Under the pieces are notes generated by a model, which had not been told where the DNA came from, made no database searches, and saw only the letters and a program-made list of their open reading frames with translations. From positions 1 to 9,841 of the forward strand of contig JALRCB010000030.1 in assembly GCA_023257525.1 (NCBI GenBank): a stretch of 9,841 nucleotides of DNA. Direction: 5' to 3'. The translations under genes were made by a program, and so were the position numbers. The stretch is from Candidatus Nanopelagicales bacterium. GTDB lineage: Bacteria > Actinomycetota > Actinomycetes > S36-B12 > UBA5976. Positions 1-6,184 of the stretch are shown in pieces; position 1 is the first letter of the stretch; each line of letters begins with the position of its first letter.

Positions 1-188
1 TGTCTGCAACTTTCTTCAAAGCAATCGCAGACGCGGGCGTAAACGTAGAAATGATTTCAACTTCTGAAATTCGAATTTCAGTTGTTACTCGCGCAGACGA
101 TGCAGAAAAAGCAGTTACTGCAATTCACACCGCTTTTGGTTTGGATGCTGACGGCGAAGCCGTTGTTTATGGTGGAACGGGACGATAA
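1..188 (+). CDS. lysC: Aspartate kinase, C-terminal end (5' truncated by window)
   Basis: This is the last 61 codons of an open frame that enters from the left edge (first full codon at base 3) and stops with TAA at 186-188. The protein contains NVEMISTSEIRISVV, the signature of the second ACT domain of aspartokinase, where the allosteric effector-binding regulatory fold sits. It ends in AVVYGGTGR, the usual actinobacterial aspartokinase C-terminus. The enzyme phosphorylates L-aspartate, opening the pathway to lysine/diaminopimelate, methionine and threonine, and is normally feedback-inhibited through these ACT domains. The catalytic domain lies outside the window. Because asd follows after 3 bases, the two are almost certainly co-transcribed and translationally coupled. 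In related actinobacteria the same gene also encodes an internally started beta subunit; that start is not visible here. Confidence 0.93.
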   Translation, partial: SATFFKAIADAGVNVEMISTSEIRISVVTRADDAEKAVTAIHTAFGLDADGEAVVYGGTGR

Positions 189-191
189 GTA

Positions 192-1241
192 GTGAGTAAA
201 AAACCAACCCTTGCGGTAGTCGGCGCAACCGGTGCTGTTGGCACTGTAATGCTAGACATACTTTCAACTCGTCCAAATGTCTGGGGCGAGATCAGGTTGC
301 TCGCTTCAGCACGTTCCGCTGGCAAGATATTGCAGGTACGTGGCGAAGATGTAGTAGTTCAAGAACTGACTGAAGCAGCCTTTGATGGCGTAGATGTTGC
401 AATGTTCGATGTCCCAGATGAGATCTCAGCAAAGTGGGCACCAATTGCTGCTGCTAAGGGTGTAATTGCGGTCGATAACAGTGGCGCATTCCGCATGGAT
501 GCTGATGTTCCGCTTGTAGTGCCAGAAGTAAATGCGGAACAAACTCGCAATCGTCCTCGTGGAATCATTTCCAATCCAAACTGCACAACCCTTTCGATGA
601 TCGTGGTTGTTGGGGCACTTGAAAAAGCATTTGGCGTAAAAGAACTTGTTGTTGCCTCGTACCAAGCAGCCTCTGGTGCTGGCCAAGGTGGAATCGATTC
701 ACTGCAAGAACAAATGGATGCAGTAGCTGGCAAAAACTTAGGCAGTGAAACTAAAGACGTTCGCAATGTCATCACAAAGAACGATGTATTCCCAGCACCG
801 CTTGCATTAAATGTCGTGCCATGGGCGGGATCACTTTCGGAAAACGATTACACAAGTGAAGAACTTAAAGTTCGTAATGAATCTCGCAAGATTCTTGGTA
901 AGCCAGAACTAAAGGTTCACGCCACATGTGTTCGCGTACCAGTTGTAACAACCCACTCACTTGCAGTGCATGCGGTTTTGGATCGCGCGGTTACTGCTGA
1001 TGAAGTTCGAGCATTGCTTGCTAATGCCGAAGGCGTAGTAGTAACTGATGATCCGGCAAACAAGATTTTCCCAACACCTATCGATGTAGTCGGAACAGAT
1101 CCAACAGTCGTTGGTCGAATTCGAGTTTCCAAAGAATATCCAAATGAAATTGATTTCTTTGTCTGTGGTGACAACTTACGTAAGGGTGCAGCATTGAACA
1201 CTGCACAAATTGCTGAAGTGGTTGCTAAGGAATTCAGCTAG
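192..1241 (+). CDS. asd: Aspartate-semialdehyde dehydrogenase
   Basis: This 349-residue protein catalyses NADPH-dependent reduction of aspartyl phosphate to aspartate semialdehyde, the branch-point intermediate for lysine/diaminopimelate, threonine and methionine. The N-terminal dinucleotide-binding loop is GATGAVG (residues 11-17). The catalytic cysteine is Cys131 in SNPNCTT. Substrate-binding Arg248 and catalytic His255 lie in RVPVVTTHS. The phosphate/substrate segment NSGAFRMD is at 96-103. Length is normal for the family. The segment often reading FSAGG in other Asd proteins is here FDVPDEIS (72-79), which I recall from Streptomyces-type Asd as well. The start is GTG at 192, three bases after the aspartokinase stop; no good Shine-Dalgarno sequence is visible, so translation probably depends on coupling. 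The stop overlaps the stop of the convergent metallophosphoesterase gene by four bases. Confidence 0.96.
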   Translation: MSKKPTLAVVGATGAVGTVMLDILSTRPNVWGEIRLLASARSAGKILQVRGEDVVVQELTEAAFDGVDVAMFDVPDEISAKWAPIAAAKGVIAVDNSGAFRMDADVPLVVPEVNAEQTRNRPRGIISNPNCTTLSMIVVVGALEKAFGVKELVVASYQAASGAGQGGIDSLQEQMDAVAGKNLGSETKDVRNVITKNDVFPAPLALNVVPWAGSLSENDYTSEELKVRNESRKILGKPELKVHATCVRVPVVTTHSLAVHAVLDRAVTADEVRALLANAEGVVVTDDPANKIFPTPIDVVGTDPTVVGRIRVSKEYPNEIDFFVCGDNLRKGAALNTAQIAEVVAKEFS

Positions 1242-2140
1242 TTAGTTTTTGCATTCAGCGTGATTAACGTTGCCTCTGGACGACAAGCAATGCGAACTTG
1301 TGCAAACGGTGAAGTTCCAACCCCTGCGGAAACGTGCATTGGCATTTCACTTTCACCGAAAGTAGAAAAGCCTTTTGCTTGCCCTTGTGGCAGATCACAG
1401 TTTGTGACTAGAGCTCCGTAAAACGGAATGCAAATTTGCCCGCCGTGAGTGTGCCCAGCGAGAACCAAATCTGCGTTATCAGTTTCGAAGCTTTGCAAAA
1501 CTCTTCGATACGGTGCATGAGTCACACCAAATGCAAAGGCATCCGAATCAAAAGCACCTGCAACCGCTGAGTAGTCATCTTTGTTGATATGTGGGTCATC
1601 AGTACCGCGGAAGTGAATCTTTACTCCGTTAATCACAGCAGTGCTTTGTTTGTTGTTTAAGTCAAGCCAACCTGCATCGTTAAGTTCATCAACTAAGTCA
1701 GAGGTTGGAAGCGCAGTACCTTCAGCTCGAATCTCTCGCTTCTTATTGAAATACATAAATGGATTTTTGATTGTAGGAGCGAAGTAATCGTTACTGCCTA
1801 ATACATAAGCGCCAGGTATGTCCAGCAATTCATTCATAGCCTCGACGACAGCTGGAACTGCAAGTTGATGCGCCAAGAAATCTCCAGTGCCAACTACAAA
1901 GTCAGGCTCTAGTTCGGCAAGTGATTTAACCCAATTGATTTTTCGAGTTTGGGCGGGCGTGATATGCAAATCTGAAATATGAAGCACCCGAATCGACTCG
2001 CTGCCAGCCGGAAGCAAAGCCAGATCAAGTTCGCGGACTTTGAAAGCTTGGGCCTCGACTAGGCCATAAGTCAGGCTTCCTACTCCGGTAGCCCCGATAG
2101 CAAGAGCCGAATTAGCCAGAAACCCCATGCTTCCAAGCAT
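1238..2140 (-). CDS. Membrane-anchored metallophosphoesterase (calcineurin-like, YkuE/YaeI type)
   Basis: The 300-residue protein has the full set of binuclear metallophosphoesterase motifs in order: DLH (Asp57, His59), GTGDF (Asp87), GSND (Asn117, Asp118; GSND in place of the classical GNHD/E), THAP (His208) and GHTHGG (His230, His232). A hydrophobic N-terminal stretch (about residues 6-28) with no obvious cleavage site suggests a signal anchor. Which face of the membrane carries the enzyme cannot be decided from this. Relatives include B. subtilis YkuE and the mycobacterial homologue near ponA2; the physiological phosphoester is not established for most of them. The first ATG is chosen. A second ATG four codons later has GGAAG only one base before it, too close to work as a ribosome binding site. 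No Shine-Dalgarno precedes the first ATG, so the mRNA may be leaderless. It is transcribed alone, divergent from the 2220 gene. Confidence 0.88.
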   Translation of the reverse strand: MLGSMGFLANSALAIGATGVGSLTYGLVEAQAFKVRELDLALLPAGSESIRVLHISDLHITPAQTRKINWVKSLAELEPDFVVGTGDFLAHQLAVPAVVEAMNELLDIPGAYVLGSNDYFAPTIKNPFMYFNKKREIRAEGTALPTSDLVDELNDAGWLDLNNKQSTAVINGVKIHFRGTDDPHINKDDYSAVAGAFDSDAFAFGVTHAPYRRVLQSFETDNADLVLAGHTHGGQICIPFYGALVTNCDLPQGQAKGFSTFGESEMPMHVSAGVGTSPFAQVRIACRPEATLITLNAKTN

Positions 2141-2156
2141 TACACGGATTCATAGT

Positions 2157-2185
2157 TTCACATGTGCACAAAATGCCCATAGGCT
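2157..2185 (+). promoter_or_regulatory. Candidate sigma-70-type promoter for the 2220 gene
   Basis: TTCACA at 2157-2162 (five of six matches to TTGACA) is followed by a 17-base spacer and TAGGCT at 2180-2185, which fits the actinobacterial TAnnnT -10 pattern. Transcription would start near 2192, leaving a leader of about 28 bases with a strong ribosome binding site. Predicted by eye only. Confidence 0.5.
2159..2170. repeat. Two overlapping 8-base palindromes in the divergent promoter region
   Basis: CACATGTG (2159-2166) and TGTGCACA (2163-2170) are each perfect palindromes and share the bases TGTG. They lie over the -35 end and spacer of the rightward candidate promoter, and just upstream of the leftward metallophosphoesterase start. 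They could be an operator serving both genes, but 8-base palindromes also arise by chance. I do not match them to a known regulator. Confidence 0.3.
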
Positions 2186-2206
2186 TGGGTTCTCCACATC
2201 TTCCCT

Positions 2207-2212
2207 AGGAGG
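2207..2212 (+). promoter_or_regulatory. Strong Shine-Dalgarno site fixing the 2220 start
   Basis: A full AGGAGG sits 7 bases before the ATG at 2220. It is one of only two strong ribosome binding sites in the window, the other being clpC, and it makes this start secure. Confidence 0.8.
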
Positions 2213-2219
2213 CGAATAA

Positions 2220-3218
2220 ATGTCTACTGATGACTCAGTTAATGACGCGCGCTCCGAAAAATGGGATCCATTAACTGCTCCAGTTTGGGATTTAAGTGAT
2301 GTAGATGAGCCAACACTTGCTCCACCAATCGAGCAGTTCATGCCAATCGATGAAGACACAATTATTCGTCGCAGACCACTACTGCCACCTGATGCTGATG
2401 AAATCATTCGTGGCGAATACACCGGTTGGGTTCCGCTGATTAAATCTGGCGAAACTCTTGATCAAGCGAAAGCTCGTGAAGAAAAGCTTGCGTCCGGTAT
2501 GTCACAAAGTGTCCAAAATGTCGATATGGATTCTTGGGCACCAGTCGAAGTAGTCGCAACCGATGAGTCTGATTTTATTTCGCCAAAAGATTTATCATCC
2601 GATAGCGTCAATACTGTGCGGGAGCCTGTTGTTGAAGTAAGGCCGTACGAATTTCCAAATGAGATCGTGCCTGATCCAGACTTTGTAGTTTCACCAGCTG
2701 AAGCGTTAGAAGAAGCGCGACGTCGGATTGCACAAATGCGTGCAAGCTTGCAAACAAACATCAATCGAGTTTCACAAAGTTTTGATCATCCAATTTTTGC
2801 GCCGATCGAAGTTTCAGTTCAAGAAGCACCACCATTTATTCCGGTTACTCAAACTGAAGTTCCCGCTGCAGCCGTAGTCGAAGAACCAAAGTCATTTGAT
2901 TCTTTGTTTGAGACAGATGCAGTTGTAGAACCACCGGCACCACAACCAAACTTCGCGCCAAGTTCAGCTACGTATCAAGAGTCAGTAAGAACTGAAACGC
3001 GAGAAGAGCCACGGGTCTATACCCAATCAACACAACAGGCTTCACCGACAATCATCATTGATGAAGCTGCGGAACAAACTCATTCCCTTGAACTTGTAAT
3101 CATGCGAGATGAAATAAAAGATTTGCGCGATCGACTTGATTCATCCCAGAAGTTGATTGAAACCTTAATGGTTCGCCTTGCAGACTTAGCCGAATTGGCA
3201 TTGAAGCGCAAAGACTAA
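2220..3218 (+). CDS. Unrecognised acidic protein with disordered middle and C-terminal coiled coil
   Basis: I do not recognise this 332-residue protein. It has no signal peptide or membrane segment, is rich in Asp, Glu, Pro, Val and Ser, and has long stretches likely to be disordered (about 100-155 and 190-285). Three short W-x-P motifs occur at residues 15-17 (WDP), 70-72 (WVP) and 106-108 (WAP). A charged helix spans about 158-179 (EALEEARRRIAQMRASLQ). The last 43 residues (290-332) show heptad-like spacing of Leu/Ile/Met with alternating charges, a good candidate for an oligomerising coiled coil ending in KRKD. This layout, docking motifs on a flexible acidic arm plus a C-terminal coiled coil, suggests a scaffold or adaptor, but that is only an inference. 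The start has an ideal AGGAGG and its own candidate promoter. Its stop overlaps the convergent NuoD-like gene by four bases. Codon use resembles its neighbours, with no sign of recent transfer. Confidence 0.85.
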   Translation: MSTDDSVNDARSEKWDPLTAPVWDLSDVDEPTLAPPIEQFMPIDEDTIIRRRPLLPPDADEIIRGEYTGWVPLIKSGETLDQAKAREEKLASGMSQSVQNVDMDSWAPVEVVATDESDFISPKDLSSDSVNTVREPVVEVRPYEFPNEIVPDPDFVVSPAEALEEARRRIAQMRASLQTNINRVSQSFDHPIFAPIEVSVQEAPPFIPVTQTEVPAAAVVEEPKSFDSLFETDAVVEPPAPQPNFAPSSATYQESVRTETREEPRVYTQSTQQASPTIIIDEAAEQTHSLELVIMRDEIKDLRDRLDSSQKLIETLMVRLADLAELALKRKD

Positions 3219-4387
3219 CGGTCAGCATCTCCTGCAATAAACGGCATACTTGCCACTACTGCTTCAAAATCTTTTTTATTTGATCCTGGCAACACATTTG
3301 ATAATGCCAATACGGTATGCAAACTAGCGGGACGAAGTTTCAAACGATATGGCAGTTTGTCATTTCTGGAAACTAAGAACCAAGATGCGATTCCAAGTGG
3401 AGTTTCAATGCTGTGTTCGTAACTTCCTTCTGGCACACGCACAACTTTTGGCAGCAAAACGTTGACTTCGTCTGCGAAGTGAAAAGTGCATGGCTCATTC
3501 AGCTCCGAAATCATCGCTAGTGAAATGGTCATCTCATCTACGAGCTGCAACATGCGAGCGCTCACATCTCCCGATGCTTGCAACACAACGGCGAAACTTT
3601 CTAGTTCGGAATACTTCAGTCCACTAGCGGTCTCTCGTAAATCAATAGCATGACCACTGGCACGAGCAACTGGCCCACTAACTGCACCTTCAACAGCTTG
3701 GGCTTTAGTTAAGACGCCGACTGATTCAAATTCAGAAATTAGAGAGAGCCAATTCGTTTCTAAAACAATTTGGGCAGTATCAAAGCAAAGATGCTGAACT
3801 TGTTCTAACCATTCAGCGGATGGCGCATGTGTAAGTCCACCGATCCGAGTCAACATTGGATGCATGCGACTACCCGTGTAAACGCGATAGTGGTTAACCC
3901 ACAGTTCGCGGGACTTCCTTAAGTTTTGAATCAGTTCCTCGTCTTGCCAAGGAAAGCCGGCCAAGAATGCTAGGTGTGAAGTTACTCGGTTGTATTCCAG
4001 GAGTAACGTGCGAAACCACTGGGCAGCGTCGGGAACTTCGATACCAAGTGCGGTTTCGACTAATTGAGCGACGCCAACTTCGCCCGAGTAGGCACTCAAC
4101 CATTCATGACGATTGGCAAGCGCTATGACTTGTCGGTAGTCGCGAGACTCGAAAAGCTTTTCGGCGCCTCGATGCATAGAACCGAGAATTGGTTTTGCCG
4201 CAGTAATGATTTCGCCGTCATACTCACAATCGATTCGCATCATTCCGTGAGTGGCTGGGGCATGTAATGCCAAGTTTGAGGTGTGATCAGACCTTGCTGT
4301 ATCTAGGGGAGAGATCCCCACTCTGCTGCGCTCAACCACGGGACTTATCGTGTCATACCCCTGATGATTTATCGATTTATTCGACAT
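3215..4387 (-). CDS. Orphan, divergent NuoD-like protein (Complex I 49-kDa subunit family)
   Basis: This 390-residue protein belongs to the NuoD/Nqo4/NDUFS2 family of NADH-quinone oxidoreductase. Family landmarks in order: PATHG (44-48), MHRGAEKL (71-78), GSRMHPMLTRIGG (172-184), GPVARASG (238-245), an SGD segment near 272-274, ETPLG (about 327-331) and a C-terminal GDADR like the usual ...DVDR end. There are no CxxC pairs, so it is not a nickel hydrogenase large subunit. It is shorter than typical actinobacterial NuoD (roughly 410-440 residues) and no other nuo gene adjoins it. Aligned by hand to human NDUFS2, His59 is kept (His47), Tyr108 of RLDY becomes Trp96 in RHEW, Asp160 becomes Gln148, and His55 becomes Ala43. 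The first three of those human residues contact or couple to quinone. A canonical quinone-reducing role is therefore doubtful. The first ATG is used; homology begins near residue 37 and no Shine-Dalgarno is visible. Confidence 0.85.
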   Translation of the reverse strand: MSNKSINHQGYDTISPVVERSRVGISPLDTARSDHTSNLALHAPATHGMMRIDCEYDGEIITAAKPILGSMHRGAEKLFESRDYRQVIALANRHEWLSAYSGEVGVAQLVETALGIEVPDAAQWFRTLLLEYNRVTSHLAFLAGFPWQDEELIQNLRKSRELWVNHYRVYTGSRMHPMLTRIGGLTHAPSAEWLEQVQHLCFDTAQIVLETNWLSLISEFESVGVLTKAQAVEGAVSGPVARASGHAIDLRETASGLKYSELESFAVVLQASGDVSARMLQLVDEMTISLAMISELNEPCTFHFADEVNVLLPKVVRVPEGSYEHSIETPLGIASWFLVSRNDKLPYRLKLRPASLHTVLALSNVLPGSNKKDFEAVVASMPFIAGDADR

Positions 4388-4408
4388 TTAGAAAGTTGCT
4401 ACTAGTCT
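4381..4408 (+). promoter_or_regulatory. Candidate promoter giving a leaderless GTG mRNA for the DUF2520–panC–coaX operon
   Basis: TCGACA (4381-4386, five of six to TTGACA), a 16-base spacer and TAGTCT (4403-4408) are followed by 6 bases and then the GTG at 4415. RNA would begin at or next to that GTG. The -35 hexamer lies over the first codons of the divergent NuoD-like gene, so the two transcription units are physically entangled. Predicted by eye. Confidence 0.5.
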
Positions 4409-4414
4409 TAATAC

Positions 4415-5329
4415 GTGGTCAACACGATGGCCGAGAGCGATGAGCCTTGGACCGAAAAACCTCCACGCCTTGACGTTGGCGTAGTCGGAACTGGCAGAGC
4501 CGGTTCCGTGTTAAGTGCTGCCCTAAAACGTGCTGGACACAACATTCGTGCCTGCACTGCAGTTAGTGACATCTCAAAACTAAGAGCAGAATCACTTTTA
4601 CCTGGCGTTCCGGTTACTTCGATTGAAGAAGCAGTTAAAGATCGAGACCTGATTCTCTTGACTGTGCCGGATGACTACCTCAGCCAAGTTGTTAATGGTT
4701 TAGCTGCAACCAATGCAGTTAGCCCGGGAACTTTTGTAATGCACGCTTCAGGCAGATATGGAATTGAAATTCTGCGACCGTTAACAGATCAAGGCTGTTT
4801 ACCGCTGGCACTTCATCCAGTTATGACGTTCACCGGAACCAGTATCGATCTGAATCGGTTATCTGCTTGCCCATTTGGAATTACAACCGTTCAGACTTTG
4901 CGACCAGTTGCCGAAACTTTGGTAGTAGAAATCGGCGGCGAACCAATTTGGGTTCCTGAAGAAAATCGCGGGCTCTATCACGCTGCCTTAACTTTTGGGG
5001 CAAACAATTTAATGACACTAGTTACCCAAACAACTGAGTTACTTGAAGCCGCTGGAATCACAAATCCAGAAGATTTGGTTACGCCATTGCTCAGTGCCTC
5101 ATTAGACAATGCCTTACGAAATGGCGATGCTGCAATCACAGGTCCAGTTGCTCGCGGAGATGCTGGAACAGTTCGGGAACATTTGAGAGTACTTGCAAAT
5201 TTTGATCCAGCGGTTAGTCAGGCTTATCGGGCGATGGCACGGTTAACTGCGATTCGGGCACTCGCTTCGGGAACTTTGCAACCACAGTTAGCTGAAGAAC
5301 TCTTAATTGTTTTGGCAGATGAATCATGA
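4415..5329 (+). CDS. Rossmann-like and DUF2520 domain protein, putative pantothenate-pathway reductase
   Basis: The 304-residue protein starts with a Rossmann domain whose glycine-rich loop GVVGTGRAG (22-30) should bind NAD(P)H. HASGRYG (110-116) and ALHPVMTF (132-139) close that domain. The C-terminal DUF2520 half carries YHAALTFGANNL (188-199) and TGPVARGD (242-249), both typical of this family. The fold resembles F420-dependent NADP reductases and 6-phosphogluconate/ketopantoate-type dehydrogenases. The same protein precedes panC in mycobacteria, and panC overlaps it here by four bases (ATGA), so a role in pantothenate synthesis is likely. Reduction of 2-ketopantoate to pantoate is the obvious candidate; I recall Francisella PanG as a non-PanE ketopantoate reductase but cannot confirm its family from here. 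The GTG at 4415 is chosen because a -10 element ends 6 bases before it. An in-frame ATG at 4427 is the alternative; neither has a Shine-Dalgarno. Confidence 0.87.
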   Translation: MVNTMAESDEPWTEKPPRLDVGVVGTGRAGSVLSAALKRAGHNIRACTAVSDISKLRAESLLPGVPVTSIEEAVKDRDLILLTVPDDYLSQVVNGLAATNAVSPGTFVMHASGRYGIEILRPLTDQGCLPLALHPVMTFTGTSIDLNRLSACPFGITTVQTLRPVAETLVVEIGGEPIWVPEENRGLYHAALTFGANNLMTLVTQTTELLEAAGITNPEDLVTPLLSASLDNALRNGDAAITGPVARGDAGTVREHLRVLANFDPAVSQAYRAMARLTAIRALASGTLQPQLAEELLIVLADES

Positions 5330-6177
5330 GCCTCCCAATAGTTTTAAACACTGTTGCCGAAGTTGATGCTTGGGCCAAAAAAGAATCCACCCCAATCGCA
5401 GCCGTATTAACCATGGGTGCTTTGCATCAAGGCCATGCTGAGTTGGTCAGATACGCAAAAGCAAATACTCCAAGTGGAACTCGAGTTATTGCGACAATTT
5501 TTGTTAACCCAACACAGTTCAATAATTCTTCAGACTTAGCTGAATATCCCCGAACCTTGGATTCTGATTTGGATACTTTGCAAAGCGCCGGTGCAGATGC
5601 AGTTTTTGTGCCAGACGTTGCACAGATGTATCCAAACGGGCTAGAAGTAAATCCACCAATAGAACCAGGTGCAATCGGAGATGTTTTAGAAGGTAAAGCT
5701 CGCCCTGGTCACTTTCGTGGCATGTTGACGGTCGTGGAGCGATTACTTTCAATCACACATGCCAACTACTCATTCTTTGGGGAAAAAGATTTTCAACAGT
5801 TAACTCTGGTCAAGGCAATGGTTACTGCTACAAAAATGCCAATTGAAATTATTGGAGTACCAACAGTTCGAGATGAATTTGGCGTTGCGCTATCAAGCCG
5901 TAATCGCCGGCTTTCAGAGCAAGCTATTGAACACGCAAAACTAATTCCCGCTGCGATGAATAAAGCAACTGAAGTTTTTTTGAGTACAAGTTCAATAGAC
6001 GAAGCAGAAGCTTCCGGTATTGCGATCTTGGAACAAAGTGGGAAGTTCGAAATTGAATACTTCGAAATCAGATCCAATGATTTGGTGTCACTGCCAACAA
6101 TTGATAATGCTCGAGTTTTTGTGGCAGTAAATACTGAAGACGTAAGACTTATTGACAACCTCGAGATAGCAAAGTAG
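5326..6177 (+). CDS. panC: Pantothenate synthetase (pantoate–beta-alanine ligase)
   Basis: The 283-residue enzyme condenses pantoate with beta-alanine using ATP, via a pantoyl-adenylate, to make pantothenate in the cytosol. All diagnostic blocks are present: TMGALHQGH (29-37, with the nucleotide-binding His34 and His37), FVNPTQF (59-65), EYPRTLDSD (73-81), ARPGHFRGM (125-133), FGEKDFQQ (151-158) and SSRNRRLS (190-197, the KMSKS-like loop). Length is normal. The ATG overlaps the TGA of the upstream DUF2520 gene in an ATGA junction. No separate Shine-Dalgarno is evident, so translation is coupled. coaX follows after 7 bases. Mycobacteria have panD, the source of beta-alanine, directly after panC; it is not here, so beta-alanine must come from a panD elsewhere, another route or the environment. 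Confidence 0.97.
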   Translation: MSLPIVLNTVAEVDAWAKKESTPIAAVLTMGALHQGHAELVRYAKANTPSGTRVIATIFVNPTQFNNSSDLAEYPRTLDSDLDTLQSAGADAVFVPDVAQMYPNGLEVNPPIEPGAIGDVLEGKARPGHFRGMLTVVERLLSITHANYSFFGEKDFQQLTLVKAMVTATKMPIEIIGVPTVRDEFGVALSSRNRRLSEQAIEHAKLIPAAMNKATEVFLSTSSIDEAEASGIAILEQSGKFEIEYFEIRSNDLVSLPTIDNARVFVAVNTEDVRLIDNLEIAK

Positions 6178-6180
6178 GAA
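6176..6180 (+). promoter_or_regulatory. Ribosome binding site of coaX embedded in the panC stop codon
   Basis: AGGAA at 6176-6180 begins inside the panC TAG (6175-6177) and lies 4 bases before the coaX ATG at 6185. Ribosomes ending panC are thus placed on the coaX start. Confidence 0.6.
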
Positions 6181-6184
6181 AAGC

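Noticed and set aside
359..1201. Long antisense open frames over asd (359-775, 426-686 and 917-1201, minus)
   Set aside because: These are shadows of the asd codon pattern: low-complexity Ser/Thr/Ala/Pro-rich translations with no family resemblance and no initiation signals.
4064..4267. A 67-codon plus-strand open frame inside the NuoD-like gene
   Set aside because: It is antisense to a well-supported gene, has no ribosome binding site and does not resemble any protein I know.
4306..4319. Inverted repeat GGGGA-GAGA-TCCCC near the start of the NuoD-like gene
   Set aside because: It lies within the coding sequence of the poorly conserved N-terminal extension (upstream of the homologous region). 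The stem is short and there is no adjoining T-run or promoter.
3215..4387. The NuoD-like protein considered as a [NiFe]-hydrogenase large subunit
   Set aside because: Both CxxC nickel-ligand pairs are absent; the sequence follows NuoD landmarks throughout.
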